Of a stretch of 64,000 nt of DNA, positions 39,001 through 51,000 are shown in pieces. A program made the position numbers and the translations under genes. Origin of the DNA: Nematostella vectensis (taxonomy: Eukaryota; Cnidaria; Anthozoa; Actiniaria; Edwardsiidae); assembly GCF_932526225.1 (NCBI RefSeq), contig NC_064046.1, positions 1-64,000 on the forward strand, in the 5' to 3' direction. The notes under the pieces are model-generated. The model did no database searches and was not told where the DNA came from. It saw only the letters and a list, made by a program, of their open reading frames with translations. How positions within the stretch are numbered: the stretch's first letter is position 1; each line of letters starts with the position of its first letter.

Positions 39001-41471
39001 AATAAAGACGATAAAGATGGCGGATGAAAGCCAAAGCATGCGAAGGATTCGATCGTGGATTTACGAGGGCAGACACAGGCAAAAAAGTTAGTTTATTCTC
39101 AAAAGCTTGCCTCGAAGAGGGAAGGAATGCCGATCGCTTGATATGCTTCGAAGATTGTCGAATGTGACAACTGCTAGCGAATACTTTTGAACAGCGGGAA
39201 GCCATTTATTTAACAAATACTTGTATTACACACGGGATAATTAATTCGGGGAAGGAATGCCGATCGCTTGATATTCTTCGATGATTTTCGAATGTGTGAA
39301 AACTGCTAGCGGAGAATTTTGCATCTGTTCGCGAACAGCGTGTTCGCGAACAGTCTATATGTTCGCGAATTTCGCGAACGTTGTTCGCGAAAGTTTCGCG
39401 AACAGTGTCCCTATGTTCGTGAGCGGTACTGTATATGGGAAAGAAAGGGATAAAAAGTAAGTTACTGTATGTCTTTTTTTTCAGACTCTTGTTGCACCTT
39501 AATTTCGTCATGCCTGTTTTGATATTTGCGACATGGATAATACCTATTGTCAAAGAGCCCCTCGTAACAGGATCTTGGCATGGCAAGGAGGGGCCAGCCA
39601 CACCCTTGTAAGTTTCGTTATGTATTTAAACAGCCTCTATCAGCCGCCATTTTGTTATCCTAGCAATAGTGAGAATGCATCCATTTCCATCGGCTAATTT
39701 GTGAGAGCTGTTGGGATATTCTTGATGGTAATTGGTAAATGAACCTCCTTATTTCATTTTTAGGTGGTTATTTTTGATAAGTTTCGTTATGTTGGTATAA
39801 AAATACCGTTTTCACGAGGTTGCGCGTGCATCCTTAAGGCCACAGACTGGCGGGCCACATCCAAAATGCCACAGACTGGCGGGCCACAGCTGATCCAAAA
39901 TGCGAGCGAAGGGGTATTTGACTCTAACACTAATTTGACTAATAGCACTCTGACAGCATTTTCTATAGCTTTGTCTGTAAACTCCACTTTGTACGAAATT
40001 TTAGACCAGCTATGGCCTGCCAGTCTGTGGCATTTTGGATGCGCGCGCATCATCGTGAAAACGGTCTATTATAACAAAGGCGTGGCTGACAAGGGCTCTT
40101 TTTAACATTCGAAAATGTTAGAATCATGAGATATTAAAAACATAATGTATATTGTATGCCGTATCATGAGTTCCCCGTATTCTCATTTGTTAAAGATTGA
40201 CAGAGATGGCATTTAAGAACCTGCGCAGCACGCTTGTTTTGACTTTCTGCGCATTACGTTTGGTGTTGACTTGGCGACATCTGCAGTCCTACCTACACAT
40301 GGCTCAGGACAGGATGGAGAAGTTGAGGAGAGAGACTGGGAGAATTACAAACATTGAATTACAGAGAAAGGTAAGTTCCTCGAACCTCCAAACTTAGGGA
40401 AATAAATCAGCAAAAGTCAGCAAGAGTAGTTTGCTGACGCTTCGAGCATAAGCCCTCTGTGAAGCACAGCAAAACTACTCTGTTTTCTCTGAGATGTGAA
40501 ACACCATAGCAACCTTGGGTTGATGTATTTCCCTGATTCCACCACGCAACGCGGACCATCTAGTTTTTCTACAGCTTTAGTTTTTCTTGTCGTACCTTTT
40601 TCCGTATGTCTTGGATAATTTGAGCTTAGAGTACTACTGCATCTTAACTTTGCTTGGTTATAATCAACGTAACTTTTTGTGCCTCGTCTTACCTATGTTA
40701 TTTCTCAGGTGGCGGGCGTGTTCTATTATCTGTCGGCCGCAAGTCTACAGTATCTGGCGCCTACTGTGCTGTTACTGTTTATCAGTCTCATACTACGGAC
40801 ATTAGGTATGGTACCAAAGATTCTTACTGTTTATCACCCTCGTCATCGTCATCGTCATCATCAGCAGCATCATCAGCATCATCATAATTATTCTTATCAT
40901 CGTCATCGTCATTATCATCATCATTATTAAAATTGTCAGCATAACCATCAACAGCACCATCACCACCAACATACTTATCGTCATTATCATCATCAACATC
41001 GTCATCATCATCATTACCATCTCGTCACCATCACCATTATCATTAACATCCTCATTATTATCATGATCAAAATTTAGAGTAATTTAGATTTTTTCAATCA
41101 AATATCGTTAATAATGTATCAGACTTTAATCGTGCATGGTAAGTTGTATTACCATGGACCATTGTATTTTCAATTGTTAGCAATAAAAAACAGTGAATTG
41201 AATGAAAATTGAATGACATTTCTTGAGGTCTTTCTTTTTTCACCTTATAGAATTGACAGACTGGGATTCAGTAGCGGACCTGGGGCCCTCAAGGATAGAG
41301 TACTCGCACCTCATTTCCAACACCACGCGAGAAGCGGCCCTAGACCTTAGAGCGGTCCTTACGCCCGAGCTGTTCCAGGGTGTGTTCTCTTACATCACGT
41401 GGTGGCTATGTACCACGTGGTTTGTGACGTCAGTGTTTGGTGTAGTCTATTTAAAGATGATTAATACATAA
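33036..41471 (+). CDS. TMEM161 family multi-pass membrane protein
   Basis: Recognised as TMEM161 (A/B type), a conserved polytopic membrane protein. In vertebrates the B form has been linked to cardiac rhythm; its molecular role is not settled. Twelve coding exons join in phase: 33036-33038 (ATG only), 34924-35027, 35583-35690, 36753-36843, 37430-37614, 37858-38009, 38237-38297, 38469-38612, 39485-39607, 40196-40370, 40709-40805 and 41251-41471. The total is 487 aa, the length I recall for the human B form. Family signatures include ALFGIQF at the start, FSPARWILCNG, EYKWLIDF, GGERSMCITF, GFPGMRLA, LRLVLTWRHLQSYL and VFYYLSAASLQYLAP. The start codon was chosen because ATG followed directly by GTAAGT fits the phase-0 acceptor at 34924 and the family's short N-terminus. 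Introns contain two splice-site arrays, three inverted-repeat elements and a probable U12-type intron. Confidence 0.95.
33300..34923 (+). repeat. 54-60-bp array carrying a 3' splice site
   Basis: Seven units in TMEM161 intron 1, interrupted by an inserted element. Acceptor-like AG ends fall at 33308, 33362, 33417, 33472, about 33526 (split by the insertion), 34863 and 34923; the last is the real acceptor. Each unit reads TTGTGCTATTGTAGGCTGTG or close to it, then a stretch resembling the start of the next exon (compare GAGTTTGTCTGGATCCCATA with the exon's CAGTTTGTCCTGAGCATCAT). The copies have decayed and carry stops, so only the last can open the exon productively. Confidence 0.7.
33527..34805. 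mobile_element. Non-autonomous TIR element (~1.28 kb) with TA target duplication
   Basis: Inverted ends begin TGTGACCCGGCAAGGG and extend about 30 bp (through ACGTACACTAG) with one mismatch. TA dinucleotides flank both sides. The neighbouring repeat units give an independent view of the empty site (CAATTATAGGCTGTG), supporting insertion at TA. The interior holds many ATCGTTC / CGTTCTTCCGA motifs and three diverged copies of a ~200-bp segment with TTGCAAAGACAA and CTTTCTTAGTTTGC. A 129-codon frame at 33574-33963 is made of the repeated motif and has no transposase signature. TA duplication is compatible with Tc1/mariner-like mobilisation. Confidence 0.85.
35701..36004. mobile_element. Possible decayed inverted-repeat element in TMEM161 intron
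   Basis: GCCTTGATCAAATAGAGATGAGA on the left pairs imperfectly with the reverse complement of TCTCATCTCCATTTGGTTAAGG on the right. A weak inner pair (GACTCTCACC / GAGAGTC-like) also exists. The element is decayed and the boundaries are approximate. Confidence 0.4.
36834..37250 (+). repeat. 22-bp array carrying a 5' splice site (~18 copies)
   Basis: The exon ending at 36843 finishes AAAGCCAAG and its intron begins GTCAGTAG. The 22-bp unit GCCAAGGTCAGTAGTAAAC plus AAA is then repeated about 18 times into the intron, so each copy presents AAG then GTCAGT, a usable 5' splice site. Later copies vary (GTCTTTAG, GTTAGTAG, GTTGGTAG, AGACAAGG). Since 22 is not a multiple of three, using a downstream copy would usually shift the frame. 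Confidence 0.92.
37615..37857 (+). other. Probable U12-type (minor spliceosome) intron of TMEM161
   Basis: The intron begins GTATCCTTGA, matching the minor-class 5' consensus RTATCCTT, and phase and family alignment require this exact boundary (exon end TTT GCT CT joined to G AAG ACT). Near the 3' end TCCTTTAC at about 37841-37848 resembles the U12 branch-site consensus TTCCTTRAY, with the A about 10 bases from the AG. The other introns of this gene have ordinary GTAAGT-like donors. Confidence 0.8.
38672..39433. mobile_element. TIR element (~760 bp) with TGTTCGCGAACA motifs
   Basis: Left end TACAGTACCGCTCTCGAAC and right end (reverse complement TACAGTACCGCTCACGAAC) form inverted repeats, with a TA step on each side. 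Both subterminal regions are packed with the palindrome TGTTCGCGAACA. An internal segment with GGAAGGAATGCCGATCGC is present twice. It lies in the TMEM161 intron between 38612 and 39485, has no recognised transposase, and ends about 50 bp before the next acceptor. Confidence 0.8.
39791..40078. mobile_element. TIR element (~290 bp) in TMEM161 intron
   Basis: The ends are imperfect inverted repeats of about 45 bp sharing ACCGTTTTCACGA, TGCGCG and GCATCC, with CCACAGACTGGC just inside. That inner phrase is duplicated in direct orientation on the left side (CCACAGACTGGCGGGCCAC twice). No coding capacity. The sequence AAGTTTCGTTATGT occurs both just before it and at about 39610. Confidence 0.75.
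40437..40590. repeat. Dispersed repeat copy, opposite orientation to 5.9-6.3 kb
   Basis: GCTGACGCTTCGAGCATAAG, CTCTGAGATGTGAAAC and ATCTAGTTTTTCTACAGC recur in diverged form around 5900-6270 and partly around 43124-43225. This is a repeat family with at least three copies in the window, here in a TMEM161 intron. Confidence 0.6.
40838..41065. repeat. Imperfect CAT/CGT trinucleotide repeat
   Basis: A run of CATCGT, CATCAT and ATTATC units in the last TMEM161 intron. Reading frames through it are repeat artefacts. Confidence 0.85.
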
Positions 41472-42005
41472 CAACGTGCCTGGATCGTTGTATTTATTTT
41501 CTGATTAATATTCCGTGCTCATCGACATCAGTAGGCGAGTTGCACTTAGAAATCACGTGACTTTATCAATGGCAAAGTCGCGCCAAAATTAACACAGAGA
41601 TCGCCGCGGCCCTCACGTCAGAGAGCGACGAAAAAATATAACTTTTACGAAATCTTAAAAAAAAACCTTTCTGGCATAGACACTGACTCTCTGATACGTT
41701 AGCGCAAAATTTTGTTGTTGTTGTTATTTCGAAACTTACTCGCTGATTCATTAGCGATGAATAGTTTACTTTTACTTGTTGTTATTTTGCCGCCAAAAGC
41801 CGGAGTGTGCTCGAGTTTCGCACCCAGAAAGTCACGTGATTTCATAGTTCAAGTTGCCTATTGACTACCCATTGAAAAGTTGTGATTTTACGCGCCCATT
41901 TCGAAGTTTGCGGCCAACCAAGAATTCGTGTCTTGTTGAAACCTTTTTTACATTACATTTTCACAAGTCTGTGAACAGCCTTTAGTGCCAATATTTGGTG
42001 ACCTC
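41472..42005. other. TMEM161 3' flank, no further gene recognised
   Basis: Follows the TAA stop of TMEM161 and should contain its 3' untranslated region. I saw no confident AATAAA signal close to the stop. Confidence 0.4.
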
Positions 42006-42007
42006 GT

Positions 42008-42975
42008 CAAATGCACACACCCCGACACTCCATACGCCCCTCACACTCCATACACCCCCGACACTCCATACACCCCCGACACTCCATACACCCCCGACAC
42101 TCCAGACACTCCATACGCCCCAGACACTCCTTACGCCCCCGACACTCCATACGCCCCCAACACTCCATACGCCCCCGACACTCCATACGCCCCCGACACT
42201 CCATACGCCCCAGACACTCCATATGCCCCCGACACTCCATACGCCCCCGACACTCCATACCCCCCGACACTCCATACGCCCCTGACACTCCATACACCCC
42301 TCACACTCCATACACCCCCGACACTCCATACACCCCCGACATTCCATACACCCCGACACTCCATACACCCCGACACTCCATACGCCCCAGACACTCCATA
42401 CACCCCTGGCACTCCATACGCCCCCCACACTCCATACACCCCCGACACTCCATACACCCCCGACATTCCATACACCCCGACACTCCATAGACCCCGACAC
42501 TCCATACACCCCCGACACTCCATACGCCCCTGACACTCCATACACCCCTGACACTCCATACACCCCGGCACTCCATACACCCCCGGCACTCCATACGCCC
42601 CCGACACTCCATACACCCCCGACACTCCATACACCCCCGACATTCCATACACCCCGACACTCCATACACCCCGACACTCCATACACCCCCGACACTCCAT
42701 ACACCCCCGACACTCCATACACCCCTGACACTCCATACACCCCTGACACTCCAAACACCCCCGACACTCCATACACCCCCGACACTCCATAAACCCCCGA
42801 CACTCCATACACCCCCGACACTCCATACACCCCCGACACCCCATACACCCCCGACACTCCATACACCCCCGACACTCCATACACCCCCGACACTCCATAC
42901 ACCCCCGACACTCCATACACCCCCGACACTCCATACACCCCCGACACTCCATACACCCCTGACACTCCATACTTT
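42008..42975. repeat. 18-bp satellite (~53 copies)
   Basis: The unit is CCATACACCCCCGACACT with single-base changes (ACGCCCC, CCCTGACACT, GACATT) and occasional 17-bp copies. The same variant order recurs in blocks (for example around 42300-42380 and 42440-42510), showing multi-unit duplications. Open frames in all phases on both strands are artefacts of an 18-bp period without stops. Confidence 0.95.
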
Positions 42976-43119
42976 TACCCATGCATAGACACCTTTTGCT
43001 TTCTCTGCATTACAAATATTGACCAATACATTCATACTTATACTTTATCTACGTGCCAGTGTTTATTATATTCCACTGCAAACCCTTATCACTACAATTT
43101 ATGTCTTTAATGTATTACT

Positions 43120-43230
43120 ACAGACATGCTGTAGATTAACTTGGTGGTCTACATAGGGAAATACAAATCAACACAAGGAGGATACAATGCTCTGTTTTCT
43201 CAGAGTATGTAAAACACAATTTCAACTTGG
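43120..43230. repeat. Partial dispersed repeat copy
   Basis: ACAGACATGCTGTAG, TCAACACAAGG and TTTTCTCAGAGTATGTAAAAC resemble the family at 6150-6260. Confidence 0.45.
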
Positions 43231-43574
43231 TGTTGATTTTTTTCAGTGAAGACACAGAAAGCGGGCCATGCTGAACAATTTTGACCAATTATATTCGGCT
43301 TGAACATCGTAAAAAAAGTTCAGCCAATGAGAAAGGCTGGACATTGGTAATTTGATCTTGTAGATGTAGACGAGTGTGGGAAAGTCTCGGTTATTAGTAA
43401 AGTACGAGTGATAAACAACTTTCAGCATTTCTCATCGGCTGAACTTTTTTTTCAAAATATTTAGGGTGTTCAAGCTGAATCTGATTGATCAAATTTGGGT
43501 AGCATGACCTGCTTTCTGTGTCCTTACTACAAATAGATTTTTTTAATGTCTTGGAGTACATACTACCAGTAAAT

Positions 43575-46500
43575 GTTACAAGCACATGTTAACAGCACAT
43601 GTTACCATTAGATGCTACCAGTACATGCCACCAATACATGCTACCAGCACATGCCACCAATACATGCTACCAGCACATGCTACCAGTACATGCTACCAGC
43701 ACATGCTACCAGTACATGCTACCAGTACATGCTACCAGCACATGCTACCAGTACATGCCACCAGTACATGCTACCAGCACATGCTACCAGTACATGCTAC
43801 CAGCACATGCTACCAGTACATGCTACCAGCACATGCTACCAGTACATGCTACCAGCACATGCTACCAGTACATGCTACCAGTACATGCTACCATTAGATG
43901 CTACCAGTACATGCTACTAATACATGCTACCAGCACATGCTACCAGTACATGCTACCATTAGATGCTACCAATACATGTTACCAGTACATGCTACCAGCA
44001 CTTGCTACCAGTACATGCTACCAGTACATGCTACCATTAGATGCTACCAATACATGCTACCAGTACATGCTACCAGTACATGCTACCAGTACATGCTACC
44101 AGTACATGCTACCAGCACTTGCTACCAGTACATGCTACCAGTACATGCTACCAGCACTTGCTACCAGTACATGCTACCAGCACTTGCTACCAGCACATGC
44201 TACCAGTACATGCTACCAGTAAATGCTACAAGTAAATGCTCCCATTAGATGCTACCAGTACATGCTACCAGCACATGCTACCAGTGCATGCTACCAGCAC
44301 ATGCTACCAGCACATGCTACCAGTACATGCTACCAGTACATGCTACCATTACATGCTACCAGTACATGCTACCAGCACATGCTACCAGTACATGCTACCA
44401 GCACATGCTACCAGTACATGCTACCAGCACATGCTACCAGTACATGCTACCAGTACATGCTACCAGCACATGCTACCAGTACATGCTACCAGCACATGCT
44501 ACCAGTACATGCCACCAGCACTTGCTACCAGCACTTGCTTTCAGCACTTGCTACCAGCACTTGCTACCAGTACATGCTACCAGTACAAGCTACCAGCACA
44601 TGCTACCAGTACATGCTACCAGCACATGCTACCATTACATGCTACCAGTACATGCTACCATTAGATGCTACCAATACATGTTACCAGTACATGCTACCAG
44701 CACTTGCTACCAGTACATGCTACATGTACATGCTACCAGTACATGCTACCATTAGATGCTACCAGTACATGCTACCAGTACATGCTACCATTAGATGCTA
44801 CCAGTACATGCTACTAATACATGCTACCAGCACATGCTACCAGTACATGCTACCATTAGATGCTACCAATACATGTTACCAGTACATGCTACCAGCACTT
44901 GCTACCAGTACATGCTACATGTACATGCTACCAGTACATGCTACCATTAGATGCTACCAATACATGCTACCAGTACATGCTACCAGTACATGCTACCAGT
45001 ACATGCTACCAGCACTTGCTACCAGTACATGCTACCAGTACATGCTACCAGCACTTGCTACCAGTACATGTTACCAGCACATGCTACCAGTACATGCTAC
45101 CAGTAAATGCTACAAGTAAATGCTACCATTAGATGCTACCAGTACATGCTACCAGCACATGCTACCAGTGCATGCTACCAGCACATGCTACCAGCACATG
45201 CTACCAGTACATGCTACCAGTACATGCTACCATTACATGCTACCAGTACATGCTACCAGCACATGCTACCAGTACATGCTACCAGCACATGCTACCAGTA
45301 CATGCTACCAGCACATGCTACCAGTACATGCTACCAGCACATGCTACCAGTACATGCTACCAGCACATGCTACCAGTACATGCCACCAGCACTTGCTACC
45401 AGCACTTGCTTTCAGCACTTGCTACCAGTACATGCTACCAGCACATGCTACCAGTACATGCTACCAGCACATGCTACCAGTACATGCCACCAGCACTTGC
45501 TACCAGCACTTGCTTTCAGCACTTGCTACCAGCACTTGCTACCAGTACATGCTACCAGTACAAGCTACCAGCACATGCTACCAGTACATGCTACCAGCAC
45601 ATGCTACCATTACATGCTACCAGTACATGCTACCATTAGATGCTACCAATACATGTTACCAGTACATGCTACCAGCACTTGCTACCAGTACATGCTACAT
45701 GTACATGCTACCAGTACATGCTACCATTAGATGCTACCAGTACATGCTACCAATACATGCTACCAGTACATGCTACCAGTACATGCTACCAGTACATGCT
45801 ACCAGCACTTGCTACCAGTACATGCTACCAGTACATGCTACCAGCACTTGCTACCAGTACATGTTACCAGCACATGCTACCAGTACATGCTACCAGTAAA
45901 TGCTACAAGTAAATGCTACCATTAGATGCTACCAGTACATGCTACCAGCACATGCTACCAGTGCATGCTACCAGCACATGCTACCAGCACATGCTACCAG
46001 TACATGCTACCAGTACATGCTACCATTACATGCTACCAGTACATGCTACCAGCACATGCTACCAGTACATGCTACCAGCACATGCTACCAGTACATGCTA
46101 CCAGCACATGCTACCAGTACATGCTACCAGCACATGCTACCAGTACATGCTACCAGCACATGCTACCAGTACATGCCACCAGCACTTGCTACCAGCACTT
46201 GCTTTCAGCACTTGCTACCAGCACTTGCTACCAGTACATGCTACCAGTACAAGCTACCAGCACATGCTACCAGTACATGCTACCAGCACATGCTACCAGC
46301 ACATGCTACCAGCACTTGCTACCAGTACAAGCTACCAGCACATGCTACCAGTACATGCTACCAGTACATGCTGCCAGTACATGCTACCAGTACATGCTAC
46401 CAGTACATGCTACCAGCACATGCTACCAGTACATTCTACCATTACATGCTACCAGTACATGCTACCAGTACATGCTACCAGCACATGCTACCAGCACATG

Positions 46501-47855
46501 CTACCAGCACATGCTACCAGTACATGCTACCAGCACATGCTACCAGTACATGCTACCATTACATGCTACCAGTACATGCTACCAGTACATGCTACCAGTA
46601 CAAGCTACCAGCACATGCTACCAGTACATGCTACCAGTACATGCTACCAGCACATGCTACCAGTACATGCTACCAGCACATGCTACCAGTACATGCTACC
46701 ATTACATGCTACCAGTACATGCTACCAGTACATGCTACCAGTACATGCTACCAGTACATGCTACCAGTACATGCTACCAGCACATGCTACCAGTACATGC
46801 TACCAGCACATGCTACTAGTGCATGCTACCAGCACATGCTACCAGCACATGCTACCAGCACATGCTACCAGCACATGCTACCAGTACATGCTACCAGTAC
46901 ATGCTACCAATACATGCTACCAGCACATGCTACCATTACATGCTACCATTACATGCTACCAGCACATGCTACCAGCACATGCTACCAGTACATGCTACCA
47001 GTACATGCTACCAGTACATGCTACCAGTACATGCTACCAGTACATGCTACCAGTACATGCTACCAGCACATGCTACCAGTACATGCTACCATTACATGCT
47101 ACCAGTACATGCTACCAGCACATGCTACCAGCACATGCTACCATTACATGCTACCAGCACATGCTACCAGTACATGCTGCCTGTTAATGCTACCAGCACA
47201 TGCTACCAGCACATGCTACCATTACATGCTACCAGTACATGCTACCAGTACATGCTACCAGTACATGCTACCATTACATGCTACCATCACATGCTACCAG
47301 TACATGCTACCATTACATGCTACCATCACATGCTACCAGTACATGCTACCAGCACATGCTACCAGCACATGCTACCAGTACATGCTACCAGTACATGCTA
47401 CCAGCACATGCTACCAGTACATGCTACCAGCACATGCTACCAGTACATGCTGCCAGTTAATGCTACCAGCACATGCTACCAGCACATGCTACCAGTACAT
47501 GCTACCATTACATGCTACCATTACATGCTACCATTACATGCTACCAGCACATGCTACCATTACATGCTACCAGTACATGCTGCCAGTACATGCTACCAGC
47601 ACATGCTACCAGCACATGCTACCAGTACATGCTACGAGTACATGCTACCAGTACATGCTGCCAGTACATGCTACCAGCACATGCTACCAGCACATGCTAC
47701 CAGCACATGCTACCATTACATGCTACCAGTACATGCTGCCAGTACATGCTACCAGCACATGCTACCAGCACATGCTACCATTACATGCTACCAGTACATG
47801 CTGCCAGTACATGCTACCAGCACATGCTACCAGTACATGCTACCAGTACATGCTC
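43575..47855. repeat. 13-bp satellite with higher-order structure (~330 copies)
   Basis: About 4.3 kb of the unit ACATGCTACCAGT with variants AGCACATGCT, CATTAGATGCT and AGCACTTGCT. A distinctive block (GTAAATGCTACAAGTAAATG, then CATTAGATGCT and CAGTGCATGCT) recurs near 44215, 45100 and 45893. The spacings are about 884 and 793 bp, 68 and 61 times 13. So the array has grown by duplication of blocks hundreds of bases long in register with the unit. Long open frames (up to 719 codons) are by-products. It lies between TMEM161 and the receptor gene. Confidence 0.95.
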
Positions 47856-47919
47856 ATGCTTTCTTCACGGACAGCCTCCCGCTCATTCATTATTATAATG
47901 CAGAGCTGTACCAAGCCAC

Positions 47920-48030
47920 GTAAGATTGGGGGAGGGGAGGGAGGTGGGGCACATACCCCCAGTGCGCCACCCCCTGGCCCTGTAATGATGATCTTCATCA
48001 TCGTCATCATCATTTATAATATTATTATAA
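47920..48030. repeat. G-rich dispersed repeat remnant and ATC/ATT microsatellite
   Basis: GGGGGAGGGGAGGGAGGTGG precedes a short CATCATCGTC and ATTATTATAATT stretch just beyond the stop of the receptor gene. Confidence 0.5.
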
Positions 48031-48033
48031 TTA

Positions 48034-51000
48034 TTACCAGTACATACTCGTGCTCTTAGTAATCACATTATTGCCCTCTCCAAAACTCCCATCGCTCTCA
48101 AATTCCCAGCTCGTTACTCGCTTAGATCTACCCCTGTATCTGTAGATAATAACCACTATCGTACAGAGAAGGCTTATCATGATAAGCACCCCCTCTATGA
48201 GCCACAAGCCTCCAAGGTCGCTCGCTTTCATCACGTTAAAACCCTTTTTCTTCTTACAAATAATGCGGCCCATCCAGTTATCATAGAGCTGTTCTATCAG
48301 GGACTGTTCTTGGAGAGTCAGCACTTCTTTCGAGACCTTGTCTTTCCAGTGGGACCCCCTGGGGAATGCGAAAGCCCAGCTGGTGATACCGAGTTCTTGT
48401 GAACCAGCGAGAGCCAACTGGCATTCTGGATCTATGTAGACGGCGTATTCAAGCGAAGGTCGCTCTCCTATGTAGCCTGTCAGTTCGCTGAGATGGAAAA
48501 TAATAGGCTCTGTTAACCAACTATGTAGCCTGCTTTATAGCCTGACTACTGGAGTAAAATAGCTCGAAGCACACTACAATACAGAAATAAAAGGGTTCTA
48601 TAAGCCAGCTAGGGAGTCTACTATGCACTTGCGATGAACAGGTCAAACAGCTCAATTAAAAAATTCAACTCTGTAGGAAACTATAAATGTAAAATGGTAT
48701 ATATATGGTATGACCAAAGTAAAATTGTGTCAAATTTGTGTAAAATTCGTACCCTTTCTTGACCATATCGACACCATGAACGGAGCCTTTCACTTGATGT
48801 TTCTTGATCTCTTTGTACATTTCAGCTATTCTGGGATCCCTGTGGTCCCTGAAGTAGATCTCATTCCGAGAATTTTTTGTTGTAGAGTAAGTCAAGCCGG
48901 TATTTGGTGCAGTCAGCTGAAAACATCACATACTTTAGTATCTTTTAAAGATGGACAATCACGGTGTAATGTGATTCCCTTACCCTTGTATCCAAGTTGC
49001 CCGATATGGGGATAGTGGTGTAATGTGATTCCCTTACCTTGGGGTCCAAAATGCCCGATATGGGGAGGGTGGTGTAATGTGATTCCCTTACCTTGGGGTC
49101 CAAAATGCCCAATATAGGGAGAGTGGTGTAATGTGATTCCCTTACCTTGGGGTCCAATATGCCCGATATAGGGAGGGTGGTGTTATGTGATTCCCTTACC
49201 TTGGGGTCCAATATGCCCGATATAGGGAGGGCGGTGTAATGTGATTCCCTTACCTTGGGGTCCAAAATGCCCGATATAGGGAGGGCGGTGTAATGTGATT
49301 CCCCTACCCTTGTATCCAAGTTGCCCGATATGGGGAGGGTGGTGTAATGTGATTCCCTTACCTTGGGGTCCAAAATGCCCGATATGGGGAGAGTGGTGTA
49401 ATGTGATTCCCTTACCTTGGGGTCCAAAATGCCCGATATAGGGAGGGCGGTGTAATGTGATTCCCTTACCTTGGGGTCCAAGATGCCCGATATAGGGAGG
49501 TTGGTCTTGTCCACGATGTAATACGCGGCAAGGTTGGCCGAGTATGCTGCGACCACCACAAGCGAGATAAAACTAAACACCGTACTCAGCCACCGTCCCG
49601 TCATGCTCTGCGGCCTCATGTCATTCCCAGTATCACGGCCGAGTGCGATGCTAATTAAGTACATGGCGATCTCGAAGAAGGGGACATTACGGTGAAGAGC
49701 CTTCTCTGTGCCCCAGATGAGGACAATAAACAAGTGCACTATCCCAAGGACGCACAGCCAGGCGTTGAGGTCGAAAGGCAGGAGGAATTTGAAGACGTCA
49801 TTCGGCTCCTGGTGCTCAGCGTTATTTATCTTGACAATTATAGCGAGACCGATCTTCGAGTTGGGTTCGGCGAAGTCTATGACTTTTGCTCTCTCGTGGG
49901 TAATAGCCAAGCCTACTCCCATGTCTGCCTCGTTGTGCATCAAATCCTCGACAATCCCATTCCAGTGTCCAGTCCTCTTGTTAAAGATCCCGAAATTTCC
50001 ATCCTCGATATAATAATACTCAAACCTCACACCCAGCCGGCTTTCTATAATGATCATAAGATCAACTGCGATGCCATAAATGCAGTATTTCTCTGTTCTA
50101 TTAAGGGCCTTGTATTTCCTCTCACAAACTCGTGACAAACCCAAACAGTCTGAGACGTTTTTGCTTAGCATCACCCAAGGCACGTACTCGACGATAGCAA
50201 CTCGTAAAGTAGGCAGGACAGAGACATCCTCTGGGATGTACGGCCTGATTTTGCGGAAAGCGCTTTCATTGAACACTAGCTCACCGCCTCGCCACTCACC
50301 AAGATTGTACAGTGACGTTCTAGCCTCGACATCATGTCTTGCTATCATAAGATCGAGGTTGCTGACGTAGAGTTGGTTTCCATAGCGATTGTTCAGCATG
50401 ACTTTGGTGTTTCTTGGAGACGGAATAGCAAAAACACGATTAAAGTACAACATCACATTAATTATGCAGTAACAGCTTTTATTTAGGTGTTTGCACGTTT
50501 ATTTGATGGCGGTGGAAACGCAAAATAATAAAGGAAGGGGAAGGAGAACAATATAGGTTGGAGAGCATCAATAAAAAGAAATAAGAATTGGACGAAAAAG
50601 ATCGATCACGGATTTGGGAAGAAACTGACGATCAGACAAGTTAAAAAAGACAGGAAGAGAGAATGTCAGACAAGTTAAAAAGACAGGAAGAGAGAATGTC
50701 AGACAAGTTAAAAAGACAGGAAGAGAGAATGTCAGACAAGTTAAAAAAGATAGGAAGAGAGAATGTCAGACAAGTTAAAAAAGACAGGAAGTGAGAATGT
50801 CAGACAAGTTAAAAAAGACAGGAAGAGAGAATGTCAGACAAGTTAAAAAGACAGGAAGTGAGAATGTCAGACAAGTTAAAAAAGACAGGAAGTGAGATAT
50901 GTCAGACAAGTTAAAAAAAGACAGGAAGAGAGAATGTCAGACAAGTTAAAAAGACAGGAAGAGAGAATGTCAGACAAGTTAAAAAGACAGGAAGAGAGAA

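Noticed and set aside
39764-40105. 113-codon frame overlapping a TMEM161 intron
   Set aside because: It lies mostly inside a 290-bp inverted-repeat element and the correct acceptor is at 40196.
41982-43035. Repetitive Cys/Gly/Val-rich or Pro/Thr-rich proteins on both strands
   Set aside because: All frames are open because of an 18-bp satellite; no start context, splice signals or non-repeat domain support a gene.
43575-47855. CRISPR-like array
   Set aside because: The units are contiguous 13-bp repeats with no unique spacers and no cas genes, and the surrounding genes are intron-containing animal genes. The same holds for the 45-, 54-, 71- and 37-bp arrays.
48945-49469. Treating the ten repeated segments as definite coding sequence of the receptor
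   Set aside because: Each copy carries its own donor and the intron begins after the first, so the simplest model excludes the extra copies. Their use is a testable possibility, not an annotation.
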